Source: Gemmiger formicilis
GTDB taxonomy: Bacteria > Bacillota > Clostridia > Oscillospirales > Ruminococcaceae
NCBI RefSeq assembly: GCF_900167555.1
Contig: NZ_FUYF01000004.1
Coordinates: 124,001-188,000 of the forward strand
DNA: 64,000 nucleotides
Direction: 5' to 3'
A program made the translations under genes and the position numbers. Below, one piece after another: positions 32,321 through 40,171 of this stretch (the stretch's first letter is position 1; every line of letters starts with the position of its first letter). Below the pieces are notes generated by a model that did not search any database, was not told the DNA's origin, and was given only the letters and a program-made list of their open reading frames with translations.

Positions 32321-33288
32321 AGCACAGCCTCCTTGCTGGTGAAAAAGTCCAGCAGCATATCGTCAAATTCCGGGATCTCCTCATGTCCGTACCCGGGGAA
32401 GAGATACCGCTTCTTGGCGCAGTGCAGATTGTTGTACACGGCGCACTGGGTCTGCGGCGGGCAGATAACGTCATCCAATCCCGTGCCGAACAGCACCGGG
32501 CAGCGGATCATCGGCGCAAAGTTTTTGCTGTCAATGTAGCCCAGCTGGCGGAACCACCGGTCCTGCTGGTGCTCGTCGGCGTCAAACCAGCGGGCGTAGT
32601 AGCGCAGACCTTCATAGGCGATCTCGTCCGCGCCAAGGTCCCACACGAGCTTGAAATCGCTCAAAAACGGGTAGAGGATGGCCGCGCGGTCAATAAGCTC
32701 CGGGTTCAGCGCCGCACAGGCCAAACCCAGCCCGCCGCCCTGCGAACCGCCGTTGACAAAGACACGGCTCGTGTCGATGCCGTCCAGCTCCCGCACTAAG
32801 CGGCAGAGGATGCGGATGTTCTGGTGCAGCCGCACATAGTACATCCGCTCCGGCGGGCCGTCCAGCCCGGCAATGATATGCCCGGACACGGTGGTGCCCA
32901 AAAAGCCGCCGGCATCCTCACTGTAGCCGGCCTGACCGGGGCAGTCCATGGCAATCAGCGCCATGCCCATGCCCGCGAACGACGCCTGCTCGGCAAAGCT
33001 GCGGGATGCGCCGGGGTAGCCGTGAAACTGCAGAACCAGCGGCATCGGCTCGCTCCGGCGCGGGCGTAAAAACTTTGCGTAAAGGCGTGCGCCCTCCATG
33101 CCGGTGAACCACAGGTCCAGAAACTCGCAGCTGTCCCAGCTCGGGACCTCCTGCGCCTGGGTGACGGTGTAGTGCAGCGGCACCGCGTCAGCCTCGGCCA
33201 TCCGCGCCTGCCAGAAGCTCTCAAAATCATCGGGGCGCGGGGTGGCACCGTAGTAACCGCCCAAGGCCTCGATTTCGGCTGCTGTCAT
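32317..33288 (-). CDS. Acetyl xylan esterase / cephalosporin-C deacetylase family hydrolase
   Basis: This 323-aa AXE1-family alpha/beta hydrolase has GGYYGATPRPDDFESFW at the N-terminus, the oxyanion-region motif LQFHGYPGASRSF, nucleophile elbow GGSQGG (Ser182), acid loop GTGLDDVICPP and His in GYGHEEIPEF. The family removes acetyl groups from xylo-oligosaccharides and other acetylated sugars. No signal peptide is seen, so it acts inside the cell on imported oligosaccharides. I chose ATG 33288 (AAAGGGA 10 nt upstream) rather than GTG 33297. It is first of a three-gene operon with its degenerate paralogue and hemW. Confidence 0.9.
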   Translation of the reverse strand: MTAAEIEALGGYYGATPRPDDFESFWQARMAEADAVPLHYTVTQAQEVPSWDSCEFLDLWFTGMEGARLYAKFLRPRRSEPMPLVLQFHGYPGASRSFAEQASFAGMGMALIAMDCPGQAGYSEDAGGFLGTTVSGHIIAGLDGPPERMYYVRLHQNIRILCRLVRELDGIDTSRVFVNGGSQGGGLGLACAALNPELIDRAAILYPFLSDFKLVWDLGADEIAYEGLRYYARWFDADEHQQDRWFRQLGYIDSKNFAPMIRCPVLFGTGLDDVICPPQTQCAVYNNLHCAKKRYLFPGYGHEEIPEFDDMLLDFFTSKEAVL

Positions 33289-33456
33289 AAGAATCACATC
33301 CCTTTATATAAATGTAAACGGAAAGCATTATTTGCTATTATAGCACAGAAAGCACTGCCTGACTATAGTTTTAAAAAGAAGTAAATTTCACAATTTCTTG
33401 ATGATTTACGGTGAAAAACACGCTATAATACTGCCTAGAGAAAGGAGATTGCAACT

Positions 33457-34176
33457 ATGAATCGCAATTATTCTGATATTTCGTATGCGGAAAGCCCCTT
33501 TGGTACGCTTTCCGAGTTTATGTCCAAGACCTTCGGCTGGATGTTTGCCGGTCTGCTGGTCACGTTCCTGGTCGGCATCGGCGCAGTGACGACAGGGCTG
33601 ATCTACCCGCTCATCACCTCGGGCCTGTTCATCCTGACCTCCATCGCGGAGTTGGTGCTGGTGTTCGTGCTGTCGGCCCGGGTGCAGACGCTGCAGCCGT
33701 CCACAGCCACGGGCATCTTCTTCGCCTACGCGGTGCTCAACGGCCTGAATCTGAGCTCCATCTTCCTCGCGTATGACTTCGGCAGCCTGATTTTGGCGTT
33801 CCTCGTCGGTGCGGTCTACTTCGGCGTTATGGCGGTGTACGGCAACGTCACCAACCGTGACCTGACCGGCTGGGGCCCCAAGCTCATGGGCGGTCTGGTT
33901 GCCCTGATCGTCTGCAGCCTGGTGGGCGGGCTGTTCAGCCTGTTCGGCTTTGGCTTCGGCATCATGGATCTTGTGCTCTGCGCCGTCGGTCTGCTGATCT
34001 TCATGGGCCTGACCGCCTATGATACCCAGATGCTGAAATACTACTACTCCTACTTCGGCGGCGACGCGGCCATGCTGCACAAGTCCTCCATCATCGGTGC
34101 GCTGAACCTCTACCTTGATTTCATCAACATCTTCCTGTATATCCTGCGTATGCTGGGCCGCAGAAGCAACGATTAA
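33457..34176 (+). CDS. Bax inhibitor-1 (BI-1/YccA) family membrane protein
   Basis: This 239-aa protein has seven hydrophobic helices and BI-1 signature stretches: SEFMSKTFGWMFAGLLVTF (about 20-38), VLNGLNLSSIFLAYDFGSLILAFLVGA and FMGLTAYDTQMLKYYY (the conserved ligand/ion site). Bacterial homologues (YetJ) are pH-sensitive Ca2+ leak channels, and YccA modulates FtsH. The role here is inferred from the family. A strong AGAAAGGAGA ribosome binding site precedes it. It is monocistronic. Confidence 0.92.
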   Translation: MNRNYSDISYAESPFGTLSEFMSKTFGWMFAGLLVTFLVGIGAVTTGLIYPLITSGLFILTSIAELVLVFVLSARVQTLQPSTATGIFFAYAVLNGLNLSSIFLAYDFGSLILAFLVGAVYFGVMAVYGNVTNRDLTGWGPKLMGGLVALIVCSLVGGLFSLFGFGFGIMDLVLCAVGLLIFMGLTAYDTQMLKYYYSYFGGDAAMLHKSSIIGALNLYLDFINIFLYILRMLGRRSND

Positions 34177-34205
34177 AAAATCCTAAAATAATTTCAAAAA
34201 ACCGC

Positions 34206-34234
34206 TTGACATTTGAAAAAAGGTTTGCTATAAT
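34206..34234 (+). promoter_or_regulatory. Consensus promoter of tRNA-Ala
   Basis: TTGACA (34206-34211), exactly 17 nt, TATAAT (34229-34234): a perfect sigma-A promoter. Confidence 0.92.
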
Positions 34235-34237
34235 AAA

Positions 34238-34285
34238 TGGCGTCGCCAGGAGCGCACGAAACACAAATGCTTCGAAGCGACGCCA
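34238..34285 (+). other. 5' leader hairpin of the tRNA-Ala transcript
   Basis: A perfect 9-bp inverted repeat TGGCGTCGC (34238-34246) / GCGACGCCA (34277-34285) lies between the promoter and the mature tRNA, with TTCGAA inside the loop. The structure would form at the 5' end of the precursor, which RNase P removes. Confidence 0.65.
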
Positions 34286-34290
34286 GCTAT

Positions 34291-34366
<76 letters not shown>

Positions 34367-34369
34367 CAA

Positions 34370-34405
34370 AGACCTGTCAGAGAAATCTGACAGGTCTTTT
34401 CTTTT
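34370..34405 (+). terminator. Terminator after tRNA-Ala
   Basis: The 12-bp stem AGACCTGTCAGA / TCTGACAGGTCT has a GAAA tetraloop and is followed by TTTCTTTT. Confidence 0.92.
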
Positions 34406-34425
34406 AGTTTAAACATGCGGAAAAA

Positions 34426-34770
34426 TCAAAACCCGTCGATCAGACGCTCGGCAATGGGGGAGATGAACAGCACAAAAAACAGTACGCCAAGCCCCGTGAT
34501 AAAGCTGGCTGCGTCGCCGCCGATGTACCACCCCAGCGGGAAGGTGAGCAGCAGAAGCCCGGGCACGGCAAAGCAGTTCAGCAAAAACGCGGCAAACTCC
34601 CCGCGGCTGAACATCCACCAGACCTCAATGGGCTTGTAAGGGCTGCGCTCCGGCGGCGGATGGTGCCAGCGGCGGCGGTCCACGCCGACAAGGCGCAGAT
34701 GCTGCGTGTACAGCTGGACAAGGCCGCACACAAAGACCCCGATGAAATAAATGCTGATCCAAATGACCAT
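34426..34770 (-). CDS. Small membrane protein, uncharacterised
   Basis: This 114-aa protein has three predicted membrane helices (about residues 3-22, 58-80 and 85-105) and a cytoplasmic Arg/His/Pro-rich loop (RRRWHHPPPERSPYKPIEVWWMFSRGE). I do not recognise a family. The ATG is preceded by a weak G-rich site. Codon use and hydrophobic pattern look like a real gene. It is isolated between the tRNA terminator and the rpsB promoter. Confidence 0.6.
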   Translation of the reverse strand: MVIWISIYFIGVFVCGLVQLYTQHLRLVGVDRRRWHHPPPERSPYKPIEVWWMFSRGEFAAFLLNCFAVPGLLLLTFPLGWYIGGDAASFITGLGVLFFVLFISPIAERLIDGF

Positions 34771-34875
34771 CCCGGCACCCCCGTCGCTCCCGTTGGAAAC
34801 ACTTCACAGTATCGTCTCTGCCTGTATCATAGCACGTTAAAAACACACCTGCAACGATAAATTTTCAAAAACCCC

Positions 34876-34904
34876 TTGCAATTTGCGTCGGGGTATGGTA
34901 CTAT
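34876..34904 (+). promoter_or_regulatory. Promoter of rpsB-tsf
   Basis: TTGCAA (34876-34881), 17 nt, TACTAT (34899-34904), with TATACT overlapping at 34902-34907. The leader to the start codon is about 120 nt and T-rich at its 5' end; it may hold an S2-responsive element, but I cannot define one. Confidence 0.6.
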
Positions 34905-35032
34905 ACTAAAGCAATACACACGCATTGCGCTGTTTTTTTGTGCCTTTTTTGCGGTAACACGTCAAAGGGGTTAGAAAACAGAAACCCCGCAGTGCGGAGG
35001 GTACAAACTAAATTTTTTGGAGGAAACAAACA

Positions 35033-35752
35033 ATGGCAGTCGTATCTATGAAACAGCTTCTCGAGGCCGGTGTCCACTTCGGCCACCAGACCCGCCGCTG
35101 GAACCCCAAGATGGCTAAGTACATCTTCACCGAGCGCAATGGTATCTACATCATTGACCTGCAGAAGACCGTGAAGAAGCTCGATGAGGCTTACAACTTC
35201 GTCCGCGACACCGCTGCACAGGGCGGCGAGATCCTGTTCGTCGGCACCAAGAAGCAGGCTCAGGAGTCCATCCGTGACGAGGCTACCCGCTGCGGTATGC
35301 ACTATGTCAACGCTCGCTGGCTGGGCGGCATGATGACCAACTTCCGCACCATCCGTAAGCGCATCGACCGTATGGAGCAGCTCAAGACCATGCAGGAGGA
35401 CGGCACGTTCGACCTGCTGCCCAAGAAGGAAGTCGTCAAGCTCGAACTCGAGATGGCCAAGCTGGACAAGTACCTGGGCGGCGTCAAGAACATGAAGGCT
35501 CTGCCGAAGGCTATGTTCATCGTTGACCCCCACAAGGAGCGCATCGCTGTCTCCGAGGCCCGCAAGCTGAACATCCCCATTGTTGCTATCGTTGATACCA
35601 ACTGCGATCCCGATGAGATCGACTACGTCATCCCCGGCAACGACGACGCTATCCGCGCTGTCAAGCTGATCTCCGGTGCCATGGCCAGCGCTGTGCTGGA
35701 GGGCAAGCAGGGCGTTCAGGACGCTCCCGCCGCCGAGACCAAAGAGGATTGA
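35033..35752 (+). CDS. rpsB: 30S ribosomal protein S2
   Basis: This 239-aa protein has classic S2 sequence: [98 protein letters not shown]2 joins the 30S late and anchors S1. It has a very strong TTTGGAGGAAA ribosome binding site and codon bias typical of the most expressed genes. It is followed by tsf, the conserved pair; pyrH and frr, which often follow, are absent here. Confidence 0.98.
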   Translation: MAVVSMKQLLEAGVHFGHQTRRWNPKMAKYIFTERNGIYIIDLQKTVKKLDEAYNFVRDTAAQGGEILFVGTKKQAQESIRDEATRCGMHYVNARWLGGMMTNFRTIRKRIDRMEQLKTMQEDGTFDLLPKKEVVKLELEMAKLDKYLGGVKNMKALPKAMFIVDPHKERIAVSEARKLNIPIVAIVDTNCDPDEIDYVIPGNDDAIRAVKLISGAMASAVLEGKQGVQDAPAAETKED

Positions 35753-35788
35753 TTTACTCCCTACAATTCAGAAAGGACATTGAGCACT

Positions 35789-36706
35789 ATGGCTATTTCT
35801 GCAAAAGACGTTATGGAGCTGCGTAAGCAGACCGACTGCGGCATGATGGAGTGCAAGAAGGCACTGACCCAGGCTGACGGCGACTTCGAGAAGGCTATCG
35901 AGATCCTGCGCGAGCAGGGCCTGGCTGCTGCCAACAAGAAGGCTGGCCGCATCGCCGCCGAGGGCATGGTCTATGCCGTTTCCTTCGACAACTGCGCTGT
36001 TGTCGTTGAGGTCAACGCCGAGACCGACTTCGTCGCCAAGAACGACAAGTTTGTTGACTTCACCAAGAACCTGGCCAAGGTCGTTGCTGACGAGAACCCC
36101 GCCGATGTTGAGGCCCTGATGGCCTGCAAGATGGGCGACGGCACGGTTGACGATGCCCTGAAGGCTCTGATCCTCGTCATCAAGGAGAACATCAAGGTTC
36201 GCCGCTTTGCCCGCTATGAGGGCCACTGCGCTGCCTATGTCCATGGCGGCGGCACCCACGGCGTCATCGTCAAGTTCGAGACCTCTGACGACGTCGCTGC
36301 CAAGCCCGAGTTCGCTGCCTTCGGCAAGGACATCGCCATGCAGGTCGCTGCTGCTAACCCCAGCTACCTGAACGAGTCCGACGTGCCCGAGGACGTTCTG
36401 GCCAAGGAGAAGGAGATCGTTCTGGCTCAGATGGCCAACGATCCCAAGACTGCCAACAAGCCCGACGCTATCAAGGAGAAGATGGCCATCGGCAAGCTGG
36501 GCAAGTTCTACAAGGAAGCCTGCCTGGTCGACCAGGCCTTCATCAAGGACGGCGGCATGGACGTCAAGAAGTACGTTGCCGACACCGCGAAGGCTCTGGG
36601 CGGCGACATCAAGATCGCTGCCTTCACCCACTTCACCAAGGGCGAGGGCCTGGAGAAGCGCAACGAGGACTTCGCTGCTGAAGTTGCTGCTGCCATCAAG
36701 GGCTGA
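35789..36706 (+). CDS. tsf: Elongation factor Ts
   Basis: This 305-aa protein has the N-terminal UBA-like domain (VMELRKQTDCGMMECKKALTQADGDFEKAIEILREQGLAAA, with the essential TDCGMMECKKAL motif) and the EF-Tu-interacting core (VVVEVNAETDFVAKNDKF; GGTHGVIVKFETSDDVAAKPEFAAFGKDIAMQVAA...). It exchanges GDP for GTP on EF-Tu. I chose ATG 35789, which gives the conserved MAISAKDV start; a TTG at 35780 is less likely. The gene ends at a strong terminator. Confidence 0.97.
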   Translation: MAISAKDVMELRKQTDCGMMECKKALTQADGDFEKAIEILREQGLAAANKKAGRIAAEGMVYAVSFDNCAVVVEVNAETDFVAKNDKFVDFTKNLAKVVADENPADVEALMACKMGDGTVDDALKALILVIKENIKVRRFARYEGHCAAYVHGGGTHGVIVKFETSDDVAAKPEFAAFGKDIAMQVAAANPSYLNESDVPEDVLAKEKEIVLAQMANDPKTANKPDAIKEKMAIGKLGKFYKEACLVDQAFIKDGGMDVKKYVADTAKALGGDIKIAAFTHFTKGEGLEKRNEDFAAEVAAAIKG

Positions 36707-36726
36707 TGTAACCACATAAAGCATTG

Positions 36727-36756
36727 ACCGCCTGCGCACCGCGCAGGCGGTTTTTG
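36727..36756 (+). terminator. Rho-independent terminator of rpsB-tsf
   Basis: The stem ACCGCCTGCGC / GCGCAGGCGGT is followed by TTTTT, 20 nt after the tsf stop. Confidence 0.92.
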
Positions 36757-36769
36757 GTTGGTGAGACGT

Positions 36770-36847
36770 ATGAAAAATCTGAACAGACAGTCATGGCCCG
36801 CGCTCGCCGCGCAGAATGCTGCTTATCTGGCTTCTCTGGGCAAGTGA
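36770..36847 (+). CDS. Possible 25-aa small protein
   Basis: ATG at 36770 opens a 25-codon frame (MKNLNRQSWPALAAQNAAYLASLGK) bracketed by the tsf terminator upstream and another terminator downstream. GGTGAG (36760-36765) could serve as a ribosome binding site. It has no recognised relative and no clear promoter, because it starts inside the tail of the tsf terminator region. It may be spurious. Confidence 0.25.
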   Translation: MKNLNRQSWPALAAQNAAYLASLGK

Positions 36848-36871
36848 TCTTTGCTTCTGAACATCTGAAAT

Positions 36872-36910
36872 AAAAATTCCCGGGCCACTTTCACGGCCCG
36901 GGAATTTTTT
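36872..36910. terminator. Bidirectional terminator between tsf region and xpt
   Basis: The stem AAAAATTCCCGGGCC / GGCCCGGGAATTTTTT has A- and T-tracts on both sides, so it can stop transcription from either direction. It mainly ends the minus-strand xpt transcript. Confidence 0.88.
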
Positions 36911-36937
36911 GCGCCATACGTAAAATCAGAGAAAAGC

Positions 36938-37513
36938 TTACTGCTCACGGAACGTCAGCTGGTCGTCGGTCATCGTATCGACGATGGCCAGGCTGGCCAG
37001 CTTGTAGCCGGCAGCGCGCAGCTCGGCACCGCCCGGCTGGAAGCCCTTCTCAATGCAGATGCCGATGCCGCCGACGGTCGCACCTGCCTGCGCGCAGACA
37101 TCCAGCAGACCCTTCATGGCCTTGCCGTTGGCGAGGAAGTCGTCCAGAATCAGCACCTTGTCAGAGGGGGAGAGAAACTTCTTGGACAGCGTGATGTCAT
37201 AATCACGGCCATAGGTGTAGGAATGGACGGTGGAGGTGTAGACCTCGCCGTCAATGTTCTTGCTCTTGGCCTTCTTGGCAAAGACGACAGGCACGTTGAA
37301 ATGCCGCGCGGTCATGCAGGCGATGGCGATGCCGGATGCCTCGATGGTCAGAATCTTGTTGATACCGTCGTCCTTGAAGATGCGGTAGAACTCCTCGCCG
37401 ACCTTGTCCAGCAGGTCTACGTCCAGCTGATGGTTCAGAAAGCAGTCGACCTTCAGGACATTGCCGGGACGAACCTGGCCTTCCTGCATAATACGTTCCT
37501 CCAAAAGTTTCAT
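36938..37513 (-). CDS. xpt: Xanthine phosphoribosyltransferase
   Basis: This 191-aa type I PRTase starts MKLLEERIMQEGQVRPGNVLKVDCFLNHQLDVDLL, as Bacillus Xpt does, and has the PRPP loop VLILDDFLANGKAMKGLL (about residues 125-142). It salvages xanthine to XMP. I chose ATG 37513 because AAAGGGG lies upstream; a GTG at 37534 would add seven residues containing that site. In Bacillus it is governed by a purine riboswitch; I see no such aptamer in the leader. Confidence 0.95.
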   Translation of the reverse strand: MKLLEERIMQEGQVRPGNVLKVDCFLNHQLDVDLLDKVGEEFYRIFKDDGINKILTIEASGIAIACMTARHFNVPVVFAKKAKSKNIDGEVYTSTVHSYTYGRDYDITLSKKFLSPSDKVLILDDFLANGKAMKGLLDVCAQAGATVGGIGICIEKGFQPGGAELRAAGYKLASLAIVDTMTDDQLTFREQ

Positions 37514-37551
37514 CTGCGATGATGCCCCTTTCACAAACTCAGTTTCATTCT

Positions 37552-37580
37552 ATTATGACAAATTATGGCGGATTTTGCAA
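37552..37580 (-). promoter_or_regulatory. Probable xpt promoter
   Basis: On the minus strand TTGCAA (37580-37575), 17 nt, CATAAT (37557-37552), about 40 nt before the start codon. Confidence 0.55.
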
Positions 37581-37707
37581 GTCCTTTATCCCAAAAAGTC
37601 TTACTAAAATGTCAATAGGTAAAGTTGATAATGTTTTGTAACCAAAATTTGTGAAACTTCCCCATAAAGCGGTCAAAAAGCATAGAAAACGCTGTTGATT
37701 TGGTTCA

Positions 37708-37736
37708 TTGCATTTTTGTAAACAAAAGCTTATAAT
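37708..37736 (+). promoter_or_regulatory. Promoter of livJ
   Basis: TTGCAT (37708-37713), 17 nt, TATAAT (37731-37736). Confidence 0.8.
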
Positions 37737-37746
37737 TTAGTCAATG

Positions 37747-37795
37747 AAGCGGCACGGGGTTGTGCGAACCCGTTATGTGCCGTTGCTTTATTTTT
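37747..37795 (+). promoter_or_regulatory. Leader hairpin with U-tract before livJ (possible attenuator)
   Basis: AAGCGGCAC (37747-37755) pairs with GTGCC-GTT-GCTT (37777-37788, 3-nt bulge), and an inner GGGG/CCCG helix extends the stem; TATTTTT follows. It begins about 5 nt after the likely transcription start and ends 16 nt before livJ, so it resembles a terminator-type attenuator. No antiterminator or ligand element is identified. Confidence 0.45.
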
Positions 37796-37811
37796 AGGAG
37801 GGAACACTATT

Positions 37812-39035
37812 ATGAAAAAACTCGTTAGCTCTGTGCTGGCGGCTTCCATGGTCCTGAGCCTGGCCGCCTGCGGCTCTTCCGCATCCACCGATACGGCATC
37901 CTCCTCTGAGGCTGCCTCCACCTCCACCGCTGCCACTGCCGAGGCAGCCGGTGAGGGCTCCGGAGCTTACACCGGCACCCCCATCAAGATCGGCGGCATT
38001 GGCCCTGTTACCGGCGGCGCCGCCATCTACGGTCAGGCCGTTAAGAACGCCGAGGAGCTGGCCGTCAAGGAGATCAACGCCGCCAACGGCAGCGATGTCT
38101 TTGAGTGGAAGTTCGAGGACGATGAGCATGACGCCGAGAAGAGCGTCAACGCCTACAACACCCTGAAGGACTGGGGCCTGCAGGTTCTGGCCGGTCCTGT
38201 CACCACCACCCCGTCCATTGCCGTTGCCGCCGAGACCGCCAATGACAACCTGTTTATGATGACGCCTTCCGCTTCTGCGCCCGCTGTCATCGAGAGCGGC
38301 GACAATGTGTTCCAGATCTGCTTCACCGACCCCAACCAGGGCGTTGCCTCCGCAGATTATATCGCAGAAAACAAGCTCGGCACCAAGGTCGGCATCATCT
38401 ATGACTCCTCCGATGCCTATTCTTCCGGTATTTATGAGAAGTTCAAGGCCGAGGCTGCTGCGAAGAACCTCGAGATCGTTACCGCTGAGGCATTTACCGC
38501 TGACAACAAGTCCGACCTGTCCACCCAGGTTGCCAAGTGCCAGCAGGCCGGTGCTGATCTCGTATTCCTGCCCATCTACTATCAGGAGGCTTCTCAGATC
38601 CTGATTGCCGCCAACAAGAGCGGCTATGCGCCTGTCTTCTTCGGCTGCGACGGTATGGACGGCATCCTGACCATTGAGGGCTTCGACACCTCTCTGGCCG
38701 AGGGCCTGATGCTGCTGACTCCGTTCGCTGCGGACGCCCAGGATGAAAAGACCCAGGCATTCGTCTCTGCTTATAAGGAAGCCTACGGCGATACCCCGAA
38801 CCAGTTCGCTGCGGACGCTTACGATGTTGTCTACGCCATCTATCAGGCTGCGGTTGCCGGCGGCATCAACGGCGACATGGATGCTTCTGACGTCTGCGAT
38901 GCTCTCAAGGCTCAGTTCACCAGCATGACCTTTGACGGTCTGACCGGCGATGGCATGACCTGGGATGCCTCCGGTGCGGTTTCCAAGGCTCCTAAGGCTG
39001 TTGTCATCAAGGACGGCGCTTACGCTGCTATGTAA
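37812..39035 (+). CDS. livJ: Branched-chain amino-acid-type ABC substrate-binding lipoprotein
   Basis: This 407-aa lipoprotein (SLAAC, Cys20) has a Ser/Thr/Ala linker and a Peripla_BP_6 domain: IKIGGIGPVTGGAAIYGQAVKNAEELAVKEINAANG (about 57-92), YNTLKDWGLQVLAGPVTTTPSIAVAAE, GTKVGIIYDSSDAYSSGIYEKFKAEA, PVFFGCDGMDG and PNQFAADAYDVVYAIYQA. It captures branched-chain amino acids or related ligands for LivHMGF downstream. The GCT/GTT-rich codon use signals high expression. It is separated from livH by a terminator, so it can exceed the membrane components in amount. Confidence 0.93.
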   Translation: MKKLVSSVLAASMVLSLAACGSSASTDTASSSEAASTSTAATAEAAGEGSGAYTGTPIKIGGIGPVTGGAAIYGQAVKNAEELAVKEINAANGSDVFEWKFEDDEHDAEKSVNAYNTLKDWGLQVLAGPVTTTPSIAVAAETANDNLFMMTPSASAPAVIESGDNVFQICFTDPNQGVASADYIAENKLGTKVGIIYDSSDAYSSGIYEKFKAEAAAKNLEIVTAEAFTADNKSDLSTQVAKCQQAGADLVFLPIYYQEASQILIAANKSGYAPVFFGCDGMDGILTIEGFDTSLAEGLMLLTPFAADAQDEKTQAFVSAYKEAYGDTPNQFAADAYDVVYAIYQAAVAGGINGDMDASDVCDALKAQFTSMTFDGLTGDGMTWDASGAVSKAPKAVVIKDGAYAAM

Positions 39036-39073
39036 TTCCGGTACGGCGCACGTAAATTGAATTTTCCGTTGCC

Positions 39074-39113
39074 AAAAAGGGCTGCCGGACATAGGGTTCG
39101 GCAGCCCTTTTTG
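39074..39113 (+). terminator. Terminator between livJ and livH
   Basis: The stem AAAAAGGGCTGCCG / CGGCAGCCCTTTTT is 38 nt after the livJ stop. A promoter follows for the rest of the operon. Confidence 0.9.
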
Positions 39114-39174
39114 GTTTAGTAGGAGCAGGTCTCGACAAATACACTTGTTTTTTGCAGAAATACAGGATAACCCA

Positions 39175-39203
39175 TTGTTTTGCCCGCAGATTTGTGCTAC
39201 TAT
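39175..39203 (+). promoter_or_regulatory. Promoter of livHMGF
   Basis: TTGTTT (39175-39180), 17 nt, TACTAT (39198-39203), with an extended -10 TG at 39195-39196. Confidence 0.6.
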
Positions 39204-39276
39204 GGATTCATATTTTCCTGCTTACCTGCGGCATAACGATCAGCAGGGGAAAAGTTAGAGTGAGGTGTATTCCGCA

Positions 39277-40161
39277 ATGCAATTTTTATCCTACCTGATC
39301 AACGGTATCAGTCTGGGCAGCGTTTACGCGCTGATTGCCCTGGGCTATACGATGGTCTACGGCATTGCCAAGATGTTGAACTTCGCCCACGGCGACGTTA
39401 TCATGATTGGCAGCTATGTTGTGTTCTTTGCCTTTGGCTCTGCGGGTATGAACCCCGTGCTGGCCATTGTCCTTTCGATGGTCGTCTGCACCGTTCTGGG
39501 CGTTACGATCGAGCGCGTCGCCTACCGCCCGCTGCGTGAGGCCCCGTCTCTGGCCGTCCTGATTACGGCCATCGGCGTCAGCTACCTTTTGCAACAGGTG
39601 GCCCAGCTGGCTTGGACGTCCAACCCCAAGAGCTTTACCTCTGTTGTCTCCGGGCTCAAGCCCATCAGTCTGTTCGGCGGGCAGCTGACCATCTCGGCAG
39701 AGACCGTCGTGACCATCATTGCCTGCATTGTCATCATGGTCGTGCTGATCTGGTTCGTCAATAACACCCCCGCGGGCCACGCCATGCTGGCTGTGTCGGA
39801 GGACCGCGGCGCCGCCCAGCTGATGGGCGTCAACGTCAACGCGACGATCTCGCTGACCTTTGCCATCGGCTCTGCGCTGGCCGCTGTGGCCGGTGCGCTG
39901 CTCTGCTCGTCCTATCCGACCCTGCAGCCCACAACCGGCGCCATGCCCGGCATCAAGGCGTTCGTGGCTGCGGTCTTTGGCGGCATCGGCTCTATCCCGG
40001 GTGCATTCCTCGGCGGTATCCTGCTGGGCATCATCGAGAACCTGAGCAAGGCCTACATTTCGACCCAGCTGTCTGACGCTATCGTATTTCTTGTCCTGGT
40101 CGTGGTGCTCATTGTCAAGCCCACCGGCCTGCTGGGCAAGAAGGTCAACGTGAAGGTTTGA
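39277..40161 (+). CDS. livH: Branched-chain amino-acid ABC transporter permease LivH
   Basis: This 294-aa BPD_transp_2 permease has about eight helices; it opens LINGISLGSVYALIALGYTMVYGIAKMLNFAHGDVIMIG and ends with FGGIGSIPGAFLGGILLGIIENL. The loop VSEDRGAAQLMGVNVN contacts the ATPases. I chose ATG 39277, 11 nt after GAGTGAGG; a GTG at 39265 overlaps that site. It pairs with LivM in the membrane. Confidence 0.94.
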   Translation: MQFLSYLINGISLGSVYALIALGYTMVYGIAKMLNFAHGDVIMIGSYVVFFAFGSAGMNPVLAIVLSMVVCTVLGVTIERVAYRPLREAPSLAVLITAIGVSYLLQQVAQLAWTSNPKSFTSVVSGLKPISLFGGQLTISAETVVTIIACIVIMVVLIWFVNNTPAGHAMLAVSEDRGAAQLMGVNVNATISLTFAIGSALAAVAGALLCSSYPTLQPTTGAMPGIKAFVAAVFGGIGSIPGAFLGGILLGIIENLSKAYISTQLSDAIVFLVLVVVLIVKPTGLLGKKVNVKV

Positions 40162-40171
40162 GGTGGCTGCT

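Noticed and set aside
33310-33330. Possible CcpA cre site (TGTAAACGGAAAGCA) upstream of the esterase operon
   Set aside because: The right half does not match the cre consensus (G where C is required), and the site is not palindromic. It stays a weak resemblance despite the presence of HPr-Ser46.
37514-37740. Purine riboswitch expected upstream of xpt
   Set aside because: I looked for the conserved aptamer segments on the minus strand and found none; the leader is only about 40 nt.
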